Source of the DNA: Linderina pennispora
Lineage: Eukaryota; Kickxellomycota; Kickxellomycetes; Kickxellales; Kickxellaceae
NCBI RefSeq assembly: GCF_002104995.1
Contig: NW_024468276.1
Coordinates: 16,672-80,671 of the forward strand
Direction: 5' to 3'
Length of the DNA: 64,000 bases
Below, one piece after another: positions 8,763 to 18,002 of the stretch (position 1 is its first letter; each line of letters begins with the position of its first letter). Under the pieces are notes generated by a model. The model saw only the letters and a list, made by a program, of their open reading frames with translations, searched no databases and was not told the DNA's origin. A program made the translations under genes and the position numbers.

Positions 8763-9214
8763 TCCTGGACTTGTAAATTTTAGTTATTTGCAATTTTGTT
8801 AGATAGATATTTGAATAATCGTTTTCAGAACTATTTTTTGCTACTAATTATTTTTTCTATAGTTATTATTTGTTATTGTGTCCAGAATGTTTTTGTGTGT
8901 ATAATTGATTTTAAAAATACAAATATTTTTTTTGCCATTTCACCCAAACCGCCATCGGCATCTTGGAAAAGTTTCAGTGAACATAATTTCCTTGTGGTTG
9001 CTTAGCCACATCTATTGAGATATTGACTTTTGTTGCCCAATGATAATTAACCCCAAATATGCAAAGTTTTTCTTTCTGGTTGAAATTATGTTCACTGAAA
9101 CTTTTCCAAGATGCCGATGGCGGTTTGGGTGAAATTTTTATTTCACTGAAATTGCTAATAGTTCCAGCATGCATAAATAGTTAATGGGCAGATAAGTGTC
9201 TCTGTATAACCCCC
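8754..9214 (+). repeat. A-type terminal repeat, copy 4 (loop inverted)
   Basis: This right end of the outer element is 461 bp and by eye identical to copy 1, including the inverted loop and the GTATAACCCCC edge. It is followed by AAT (9215-9217), matching AAT at 930-932. Confidence 0.92.
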
Positions 9215-9217
9215 AAT

Positions 9218-9721
9218 GATCAATATTCATATGTGTTTATGAGTGATAAGCATGCAATTATATGAAATACTATAATGCATAGAATATACTATGATTTAAT
9301 ATTGGAGTTCAGGAAGTATGTATTTTTCTAACTCATTTATTCTATTCAGTGTGTTACTTATTGCTAAGGATGATGTCCTTTCGTCATGAGTATAGTATTA
9401 CTGCTCTCTGATAATATGCCTTAAGTAGTAGATATCTAGGTATAAATTGTACTTTCCGCCTGCATTTAAAGTGATATTGGAAGAAGTTAATTATATAGCT
9501 TAGTTTCAGATCTCAGTTTATTAATGCTCCTTCACCATAAAATCTATACCATATAATACTAAAATTTTATCTTCTATCTGCCCCAAAGGAATTGATACTA
9601 CTATAAATCATAAGTGCTCATTTACACTAGTCCTAATAATAATAATGGTATCTCAAATGCAAGTAGTACACTATTGCGAATTATATTAAGTGCTATGAAT
9701 GGTATTTGGAGAAGGAGCCTT
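9218..9721. other. AT-rich gap, nothing recognised
   Basis: About 500 bp of AT-rich sequence holds no convincing frame, repeat match or RNA gene. It may be decayed transposon DNA. Confidence 0.5.
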
Positions 9722-10195
9722 TCAAAAGGGAGTAACTATATCAATTGTTACTTCAACATTACGTCTTTTATGCAGTCCTCTAGTAGTTAAAGGGTGCTGT
9801 ATTGTCAGTATTTCTGCATCATGATTCAAAGACACTGTAGATGATACTAGTACTATCTCAGATGATTCCTTTGTTAGTAGATCTGGCCCAGGATATGATA
9901 CTGGTGTTTCTCCTAAAGGTGATGGTATGCAGCTTGATGGGAAAAATTCATCATCAGTTGTATCACATATCCCTAGGTGTGTCAAAGTCTTAGAAAGTGT
10001 AGATAGCATTACTACATTAGAATGTGGTATTTGTCTCCAGAAGGGGATCTCTAGGGAAAATGGGAATCTAAGCGATGGGAGGAAATAGCTCTGACTATCT
10101 TTATTACCACTATTAACTACTATGATACCTAGGCCTAGTGGCCTATATAGAGATATAGCACAAAAGAAATATAGAGTAAAAAGTAATACATTCAT
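9722..10195 (-). CDS. Hypothetical 157-residue protein, possible secretory start
   Basis: The frame opens with an ATG and a hydrophobic start (MNVLLFTLYFFCAISLY) that could be a signal peptide, then a polar body with no cysteine pattern. No family is recognised. It stands alone between the outer element and the Tc1 copy, in AT-rich DNA. A chance frame or a decayed effector-like gene is as likely as a working one. Confidence 0.3.
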   Translation of the reverse strand: MNVLLFTLYFFCAISLYRPLGLGIIVVNSGNKDSQSYFLPSLRFPFSLEIPFWRQIPHSNVVMLSTLSKTLTHLGICDTTDDEFFPSSCIPSPLGETPVSYPGPDLLTKESSEIVLVSSTVSLNHDAEILTIQHPLTTRGLHKRRNVEVTIDIVTPF

Positions 10196-10396
10196 TTTAT
10201 ATGATATGTCTAATAGTATAATATGGTATGTTTCCTACAGCTGGATATTTTATATATAATTCCAAAAATTATTTAAATACAAATATGAGATATGAATACT
10301 ACTGATATTTCATTATACAGATGTAAATGCATATATTAAAATGTTTAATATGGACCAAACATAAATAAAATAAGACAGTAATAGGAAATTGCAATA

Positions 10397-11980
10397 TACA
10401 CTGCGTGGCAAAATTAAGTCATACAAATTTTTCTTCAAAAAATGTCCGATTGTGGAAAAAGCAGTAATACCATACCCTTAATAGCAGGGAATGCATATCA
10501 CTTGCTTGCAATGATGAGTATTGTTTATGACCAATGTTCCTAGAATGTCGCACTCACTAGAAATTACTATCTTTTGAAATAGCAGTAATTTTTAGTGGTG
10601 CTTATTTTTGTCCTTTCCTACTTTCAATGACTAGTTTTATGCCCAAAACATTTATGGAAAAATTCAAAATTTTTGCCATCAATACAACAGCATTCTTTCT
10701 TCCACATCCATATCTCATCCCCTATCTAACTATGCCTAAAAAATTACAGTCATCAAAAATAAATCACATCCAATATCTTCTAACACAACAATTATCAACT
10801 CGGCAAATTGTATTGGACACAGGAGTCTCCCAATCCACAGTATCACACATTGCCCGAGCACAACATAGCGTAGAGAGGAACTTCCATGCTGGTCATAGTC
10901 GGCTGCTATCACTACATGATGAGACATACATTTGTCGACTTGCTACTACTAGTGCATGTTCCGCAGCAACGCAGATCCGACAACAGCTGGCACAATACTC
11001 TGGTATGCACATCTCAGTGTACACTATCAGACGCGCACTACGTCGCCAAGGGATTTGATCTATGCGCAGAATAAATGTCCCTCAACTGAAAGATTGCCAT
11101 CATAAGGATCGATGCCAATTTGCTATGGCCTTTGGGAGCTGGACAGACACCAATTGGAGTCAGGTAATTTGGTCAGATGAGACAAGAATACACCTCAATG
11201 GAGCAGATGGATGTGAAAGGTGCTTACGTAAACCAGGTGGAGTCCTCCAGGATCACCACATTACCCCAACCCAAAAATATGGTGGAGGTGGGATCATGGT
11301 TTGGGGATACATAACTTTGCGTGGCCTTGGCCAACTCTGCTGGTTTGAGGGGGGAATTGACACAGTGGTCTATGTGGGTGTCCTGCAGGAGGAACTACTG
11401 CAAACAATTGAGATGTATGGGCTGGATAAGGATGACATCATCTTCCAATAGGACAATGCTTCATGCCATATGGCTTCTAGGACAAGGAAGTGGTTTGCTG
11501 AGAACTCCATTTCAGTGCTACCATGGCCAGTGCAATCCCCTGATCTCAACCCCATTGAGCATTTATAGGACTTCATTTAGAGTGAGATCTGCAATGGGCC
11601 AGAAATTGAAGATCTCAACACCCTCTGGGAGCAGGTCCAGGACATCTGGTGTGAGCATGTAAATGAAACCATTTACTCACAGCTGGTGAACTCGATGCCT
11701 GCGCGTATCGCAGCCATCAAAAAAGCCCCCGGTGGCCATACCAGATATTGAGTAATAAATCGTTGAATTTTTGTGAACAAAATAGAGTCAAAATTTTTTA
11801 TTTGTAAATATCAATTATTCAATGAATAGATGAGCAATACGCATGAAACTACATGTGTTAGAGTTACGCACTGCGTAGATTGTGAATTAATTATAACATG
11901 AGTGGTACATGCTGATCATAGAAATTATTCTAGTTTTTCAACTTTTTTAGTTATGTGACTCAATTTTGCCACTCAGTGTA
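10397..11980 (+). mobile_element. Tc1/mariner element, full length but inactive
   Basis: Inverted ends TACACTGCGTGGCAAAATT (from 10397) and the matching AATTTTGCCACTCAGTGTA (to 11980) are bounded by TA. Between them is one Tc1-type transposase gene with four in-frame stops. Fragments of the same family lie at 62-619, 725-910, 14295-15325 and 16357-16914. Its right edge is 11 bp from a B-type end at 11992, so it may have inserted into a B-type repeat. Confidence 0.88.
10732..11751 (+). pseudogene. Tc1-type transposase (DDE) with four in-frame stops
   Basis: A single reading frame runs from the ATG at 10732 (or 10627) to 11751. It has an N-terminal helix-turn-helix (LSTRQIVLDTGVSQSTVSHI) and the triad in WSDETRIHL, the DNASCH stretch and SPDLNPIEHL, all typical of Tc1. 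Stops fall at 11056 (TGA), 11449, 11566 and 11578 (TAG). No frame shift was needed to read through. At each stop the expected residue (R, Q, W, W) differs by one C-to-T or G-to-A change. It is therefore a pseudogene killed by transitions. Confidence 0.88.
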
Positions 11981-11991
11981 CAAGATGTTAT

Positions 11992-13306
11992 GTTTCTTTA
12001 AATTTTCTTATTTGTGAATGGCCTCCAATATGATCATCTATTCCAAATGCATCAGTATTATCACTAGCACTTGAGAGAGTTGATAGACAAACTTTCTCTC
12101 TTGCTTGTTGAACAGTTAGCCAATCAATATGCATTCCATGATAGTTAACAAGTCCCATTTCAGCATATGTGTGCTGTTGCCTTTGTCTTGAAGCAACAGG
12201 CCAGAAGGAATTTCTCTGACTAGGAACAATAGTGATGTTTGTGATATCTCTTCTCAGAACAACTTCAGATTCAAATGGACCACTACTAGTAGCATATGTA
12301 TGAAGAATAGTTAGGTGTCCATTGAATGTAAGATTAGAAACAACAGTCATCATATCCTCATTCTCTTTCAACTTTTTAGCTATTCCTTGTTTCTTCTTAG
12401 TTGTCTGATTGAACCAATGGCAGTAAGCAAGAGCATGTTCTTTATGAAAGTAAATGCGTAATGTATGTTTGTTATGAATCTGATCAACTAGTGCCATCCA
12501 CTGCTTTTCATAAGATATTGCAAATATCCTACAGTTACTAAGAAACTCAAGTGTATTGACAATTAGGTTTATGGTCCATTCTACTTCTTTCAACTCAGGA
12601 GTGTGAACAGTAAGCTCAAGTCTCATTAATCCTTCATTCCTACAAGCAACAAGTGTTTCACCAAACTGTTGAGAAGTTGGCATCACTAGCTCTGATAGCT
12701 TAGAAGTAAGTTGATTGCGAACTTCACCACTTTCTAAGAGTTGAACAAATTTATTATACAACTTGTTCCTAATTCATATTTCATCTTCATCATCAAGAAT
12801 ATCATTGCTACTGATTCCATTATCAAGAAGAAACTCCTTGATAACAGCCCTAGAAGATATGTTTAGACAATCTTTTGGAATATCATAGTTCAGAAGTAAT
12901 ACATGTTCTTGATGCATCCTAAGAAAGATATCAGTTAGTGTAGGATCAGCTATTGCAACATTTAGAGCAGATACCTTGTAAACAGAGACTTTACCATTTC
13001 TCACACTTGTCATGCATCTGATGTACTTAAATCTGTATCCATCACCAAAAACTCTATGCAATCTATCAAATGGAGTAGTATTATGAATTTGATCCATTAG
13101 AATGCATGACTCAGGAATCTCAACAACACATGAATCCATAAAGATATCAAATTGCTGAACAAATCCTTGTTGTTCAATGCCATTACTAGTATATCTTGCA
13201 TCAGATATATCTGGCATATTATCTCTATTCTTCAACTCAAGTCCCAGAAGGGAGTTAAGATGTACTCTCAAGGAGGCCATTCACAAATAAGAAAGTTTAA
13301 AGAAAC
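11992..13306 (-). mobile_element. B-type element remnant with 35-bp inverted ends
   Basis: The ends 11992-12026 and 13272-13306 are near-perfect inverse copies (GTTTCTTTAAA...GGCCTCC and GGAGGCCATTC...AAAGAAAC). The interior is a decayed homologue of the 544-residue gene, starting from an ATG inside the right end. Sequence after 13306 (to about 13400) also resembles the stem of the A-type repeat (GATGCCAATAGTGG beside GATGCCGATGGCGG), so A and B types share ancestry. No transposase or 79-residue gene is present, so this is a deleted relative. Confidence 0.7.
12027..13280 (-). pseudogene. B-type homologue of the 544-residue protein, decayed
   Basis: The translation matches the 544-residue protein from its start (NMPDISDARYTSNGIEQQGF) to about residue 430 (YAEMGLVNYHGMHIDW). 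It has an in-frame TGA at 12774-12776, a small deletion around the basic ISWFTKKG stretch, and a 3' cut where the B-type end takes over. Divergence is large at the protein level but motifs are kept (SYEKQWMALVD, AYCHWFN, NITIVPSQRNSFW). These shared blocks are the most informative for later profile searches. As in the A type, the ATG lies within the repeat end. Confidence 0.8.
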
Positions 13307-13456
13307 CTAATTTCATATATTAGAATACCCAATTGACAAATTATAAATCAATTGAAATTTTTCAGGATGCCAATAGTGGTTTCATAGTAGTACAAAAAAA
13401 ATAAAAGAATAAAAATATTTAAAAGTTTTAATTATCAAATACCTAGTTTAGTAATT
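13307..13456. repeat. Probable continuation of a B-type terminal repeat
   Basis: AT-rich sequence follows the B-type left end. Positions about 13340-13365 match, in inverse, the 630-680 stretch, and about 13358-13388 resembles the conserved stem of the A-type repeats. The far edge of the repeat could not be set. Confidence 0.4.
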
Positions 13457-13943
13457 GTGAATACCGTCCTTTATTAAATTTACAATTCGCCTATGAATAG
13501 GGTTGAAATAAAAAAAGTTCTTAGAAGAGCTAATAAGATGATATCTATTGCTCAAAGTAGAGATATTACTTCTAGCCTATATATCCTATATAAGTAATAC
13601 CATACTTTTGAAGAGGAATGATTATTGAACTATAATAGAATAATTAGTATATAGATAGAAAACAAACAAGTAAAGAGTAATATATTTAATGGAAATAATA
13701 TATGTATAGTTTTCTATAGTAGACTAAATGATCAATTTACTAATAACAGCAATTAAAGGTATCATTCTATATCAAACAGCGGTAGTATTTATAGAAGAGA
13801 ATACAGATCTTATGCCTTTAATATATAGAGTTGCTTACAATATTCTTCATATAGGTATTGAATTAATAGTTATACAATATGTACTCCATATATTCAGAGG
13901 ACATTCATACTGTTGTGTCGGTCGACTATGTAGGGGGTATTAA
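13457..13943 (+). pseudogene. Third homologue of the 544-residue protein, C-terminal part
   Basis: Translations in two frames match residues of about 345-525 of the 544-residue protein. They include EIKKVLRRANK with SISIAQS-like sequence, then YHTFEE and a LLNYN segment, then AIKGI with VVFIEENTDLMPLIYRVAYNILHIG and HIFRGHSY. Several stops and at least one frame shift are present, and base use is very AT-rich. It lies on the opposite strand to the B-type copy and overlaps it in protein content, so it is an independent dead copy. Confidence 0.7.
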
Positions 13944-14030
13944 ATGCATATTTAATATTGAAGAAAAGAGAGACAAGTAAACACACGAGTTGCACAGGGG
14001 AGTTTTTAATACTACCATCTGTGCTACTTA

Positions 14031-14147
14031 TCAGAGGCTAGACTCTACCTCTATATCGTAGGCTGTAGCGGGGCTCTCGTTGGCACCTGGATTTCTGTCA
14101 CCTGATTCGGCTGACATGTCGATGTCAGGGACAGCCGCATCAGGCAT
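14031..14147 (-). other. GC-richer 38-codon frame, possible gene fragment
   Basis: Within AT-rich DNA a GC-richer patch encodes a frame from an ATG at 14147 to a TGA at 14031. The peptide is acidic and rich in S, A, P and N (starts MPDAAVPDIDMSAES). No family is recognised. It may be the 3' end of a lost host gene or of another transposon's polyprotein. Confidence 0.3.
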
Positions 14148-14294
14148 GCAACAATACTTCTATATAGATAATCATATTATTAGGAGAGAATAGCAACTAA
14201 CTCTTATTCAAATAAGTGCTGATATTTATATTTGAAACACAATTACTCTATAGAATGGATTGACAAATAATTATATTTATCTAAGAGTTGAAAG

Positions 14295-15325
14295 TAAACT
14301 GGGCAGCAAAAATTGAGTCACAAAAATATAAATCATCGAAAATCTTAAATAATTGCTCAGAACATTGTTCATTGAATACGATAAAATTAATTCGTGGTGT
14401 ATGCTATGCACTATTCTATTTCATGATGTTGTATGGTTATTGCTCTTGAAATAAATGAGAAATTACAATTTTAAAAATTAAAAATTTTTGACTCAATTTT
14501 GCTCTCAAAAATTCGTCGATTTATTTCTCAACATCTAGTATAGACACCATAGGCTTTTATGACTGCAGTGATACACCCAGGCATCGAGTTCACTAGCTAT
14601 ATACAAACAGTTTCATTTATTTACCTATTTATAATTCCTAGGCCAATGCCATGTAGGTGCCAAAAACGATGACTTCTGGTCTTTATCAGATCATACTCAT
14701 AATGAAGCCCTATATGTGAGTAGAGCATGTATCTAGAGGATGCCACTGCTCATCATCCAATAGAAACAATATACATATCTAGCTAACTTATGGGGGTCAT
14801 TCTTGGACTTGTAAATTATAGTAAATTCCAATTTTGTTAGTTAGATATTTGATTAATCGTTCTCAGAGCAGATTTTTACTACTAGTTATTTTTATCATAG
14901 TTAATATTACTTATTATGTCCAGAATGTTTTCGTGTGTATATTTGATTTTAAAAATACAAATATTTTTTGCCATTTCACCCAAACCGCCATCGGCATCTT
15001 GGAAATGTTTCAGTGAACATAATTTCAACCAGAAAAAAAAGCTTTGCATATTTGGGGTTAATTATCATTGGGCAACAAAAGTCCATATCTCAATAGATGT
15101 GGCTAAGCAACCACAAGGAAATTATGTTCACTGAAACTTTTCCAAGATGCCGATGGCAGTTTGGGTAAAATTTTTATTTCACTGAAATTGCCAATAGTTT
15201 GAACATGTACAAATAATTGTTGTGCAGATAACTAACTCTGAATGACCTCCTGTAGCCCAAATTGCCATTTATATGATAATGACTTCTTTAGACATAATCT
15301 TTGCACCCTCCTACTGGTTATCATA
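14295..15325 (-). mobile_element. Tc1-derived unit X, copy 2, split by an A-type repeat
   Basis: In reverse orientation this matches unit X (62-619): Tc1 right end near 14295-14320, then the X-specific part up to 14788. It continues at 15254-15325 after the solo A-type repeat. The unit is not coding. It provides a clean empty-site comparison for the insertion, since copies 1 and 3 lack it. Confidence 0.65.
14792..15250 (+). repeat. Solo A-type terminal repeat, copy 5
   Basis: This 459-bp repeat has the same edges as copies 2 and 3 (GGGGGTCATTC and GAATGACCTCC) and the same loop direction, but no transposon genes beside it. It is flanked by TAT (14789-14791) and TGT (15251-15253); unit X elsewhere reads TGT at this point. 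It is therefore a 3-bp duplication with one later change. It could be a solo repeat left by recombination or a repeat that moved alone. Confidence 0.85.
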
Positions 15326-15331
15326 GGTATG

Positions 15332-17923
15332 TACACTGAGCGGCAAAATTGAGTCACAAAAAATTTTTTCAACTTTTTGATACTATATCTTCATCATCAG
15401 ATAATATAGATACTTCCATTCGATATATGTTCGATAGGGCTTGACATAGTATAAAAGTATTTAGTTACATGTTCTCTAACTATTGTACCTCGCATGGTAT
15501 CGAAGCAATAGTAAAAAAGTAGAAAAATTCATGAGTCAAAAATTTGACTCACTTTGACTTCGTAGTGCTATTTCTATACCATATCAATATTCGAATAATG
15601 TGAAATCACTACCCATAACTCTGCTGCACTCGCTCTTCAATAATAATATCTCATTCACAACGTTGCTCAACTACGCATGGTATTATCATGTAATCAATAT
15701 GTGAAGAAAAATCATGAAGGAAATGATCAACGCTTCAGCGCTGCCTTCACTTTTATAGATGTTGATTGCATAGTTGATATTCGCGTGATTAGTACTCAAC
15801 GATGACAAGAAATGAGTTTGATAGCTAGTTCACTGAAGGAGTAATCAACTATAAATGATGTACAACTATGCTTAAGCTCTCTATTGAAGCAATATAATTT
15901 TATGACTTGATTTTTTATAGTAACAATATATAGATAGGTAGAGAGGTTACTACTGTGGCTATCTGCTCTATGCTATGAGATATCTATATGTAATCTCTGT
16001 GCCTAATGATAAGCCATTTAATCTGAATCACAAATTTTGCAACTTTCTTAATCCTTCTTTAAGCAGCTCCTTATGATCAAAAACATATTAGATCAAATCA
16101 AATGTACTTACTATACAAAGCACATGCCCCACAGGTGACTATGGGAATGAAATATCCTAATGAAAGTGCTCTATTCTGTGAACACTGGGAAGAAATCTAG
16201 ATTCTAAGAAAATCTGAAAAAGTGGATTCTGAGTTTTAAGTAATATATCTCTATAGAGCTATGGCCATTGCTTCCCTAGTAGAGGGGGATGTGACATGCT
16301 GACCAGTGTGTATGTGATGATATAAAACATACCTTGAGTAAATACCTAAGAAATGCAATAGGAGAGTGGAAAAATTACGTCTAATGAAGTTATCATCACA
16401 TAAATGGCAATTTAGGCCACAAGTTGGCTAGATATGTGTACTGTTTCTACTGGATGATGATCAGTGGCATCACCTAGTTACGATGCGCTACTCACTTATA
16501 GGGCTTCACCATGAGTATGATCTGATAAAGGCCAGAAATCATCGTTTTTAGCACCAATGTTTTGTTGGTCTAGGAAATTGTACATAGGCAAGTAAACGAA
16601 ACTGCTAGTTCATGGCTAGTGAACTCGATGCCTGTGCGTATCGCTGCAGTCAAAAGAACCTATGGTGGCTCTGCTAGTTAGTGAGAAAAAAATTGACGAA
16701 TTTTGTGAGCAAAATTGAGTCTAAAATTTTTATTTTTAAAATGTCAGTTTCTCGCTTATTTCAAGAGTGATAAGCACACAACTACATGAAATAGATTAGT
16801 GCATGGCATACACCATGATATAATTTTATCATATTCATTGAACATCGTTCAGAGAAATTATCTAAGATTTTCGTTGATTTTTATTTTTGTGACTCACTTT
16901 TGCTGCTCAGTGTATTCAAGGTATGCTTTATATCATCATATACACACTGGTCAGTGTGTCACCTCCCCCTCTACTAAGGAAGCAATAGCCATAGCTGTAT
17001 AGAGATACACTACTCTAAACTAAGAATATACTTTTTCTGATTTTCTATGATTCTAGATTTCTTCCTAATATTCACAGAATAGAGTATATTTATCAAGATA
17101 TTTTATCCCCACTGCTACCTGTGGGGCATGTGCTTTGTATAGTAAGTATATCTTATTTGATCTATTGAGTATTTGATCAGAAGGAGCTGCTTAAAGAGGG
17201 ATTACGAAAATTGCAAAATATATGATTCATACTAAATTGCTTATCATTAGCCACAGAGGTTACATATAGATATCTCATAGTATAGAGCAGATAGCCACAG
17301 TAGTAATCTCTCTACTTATCAATATACTGATACTATAAAAAAAATCACATCATAGATTTATATTGCTTGAAAGGTGAGCTGATATGTAGTTGTACATCAT
17401 TTATAGTTGATAATTCCTTCAGTGAACTAGCTATCAAACTCATTTCTCTTCAGCATTGAATACTAGTCATGTGAGTATCAACTATATATTCATCATCCAT
17501 AAGAGTGATGGCAGCGCTAAAGCATTGATCATTTCCTTCATAATTTTTCTTCGCATATTGATTACATGATAGTACCATGCGTAGTTGAGCAACGTTGTGG
17601 ACGAGATATTATTATTGAAGAGCGAGTGCAACAGAGTTATGGGTAGTGATTTCACATTATTCGAAAAAAGATAAGGTGTATAAATGGCAGTATGAAGTCT
17701 AAGTGAGTCAAATTTTTGCCTCTCCAATTTTTCTACTTTTTTACGATTGCTTCGATATCATGCGAGGTACAACAGTTAGAGAACATGTAACTACATACTT
17801 TTATACTATGTCAAGCCCTATCACACATATATCGAATGGAAGTATCTATGTTGTCTGATGGCAATGATAGAGCATCAAAAAGTTGAAAAAATTTTTTGTG
17901 ACTCAATTTTGCCGCTCAGTGTA
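15332..17923. repeat. Large inverted repeat with 1-kb arms and Tc1-like ends
   Basis: Arms 15332-16336 and 16917-17923 are imperfect inverse copies about 1 kb long. The outer edges read TACACTGAGCGGCAAAATTG and its complement, a Tc1-like terminus bounded by TA. The arms hold no gene. The 580-bp spacer is occupied by Tc1-derived unit X (copy 3). It could be a foldback-type element or two head-to-head copies of a non-autonomous element. Confidence 0.75.
16357..16914 (+). mobile_element. Tc1-derived unit X, copy 3
   Basis: This matches 62-619 along its whole length with scattered substitutions and ends in a Tc1 right terminus (CTGCTCAGTGTA). It lies as the spacer of the 15332-17923 palindrome. 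It has no coding capacity. Confidence 0.65.
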
Positions 17924-18002
17924 ACATTTCTACACGAGTGCATAGTTCGTGATACGGCGTTGATAGCTTTGAATTTATAAAAACAACTAAAGTGTTTACA
18001 AT

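Larger units (their letters stand above)
933..9214. mobile_element. Outer A-type DDE transposon, interrupted by a copy of itself
   Basis: The element runs from the GGGGG at 933 to the CCCCC at 9214. AAT lies on both sides (930-932 and 9215-9217), which fits a 3-bp target duplication. Removing the inserted inner element and its 3-bp duplication leaves about 4,139 bp, almost the same as the 4,140-bp inner copy. Order: terminal repeat 933-1393, 3' part of the transposase gene, [inner element 2389-6528], 5' part of the transposase gene, 79-residue gene, 544-residue gene, terminal repeat 8754-9214. By eye its two terminal repeats are identical and share loop orientation and end variant (GTATAACCCCC). 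Three-bp duplications are known for PIF/Harbinger and IS5-type transposases; long direct terminal repeats are not typical of that group. Confidence 0.85.

Noticed and set aside
933-9214. LTR retrotransposon
   Set aside because: The ends are long direct repeats, but no reverse transcriptase, RNase H, protease or gag was found. The coding gene is a DDE_Tnp_4-type transposase, the duplications are 3 bp and the edges are not TG...CA.
11992-13943. Inversion of a TIR-flanked segment that split one 544-residue gene onto both strands
   Set aside because: The plus-strand piece (13457-13943) repeats the VLRR, YHTFEE and related blocks that the minus-strand piece also has, so the two are separate copies rather than two parts of one gene.
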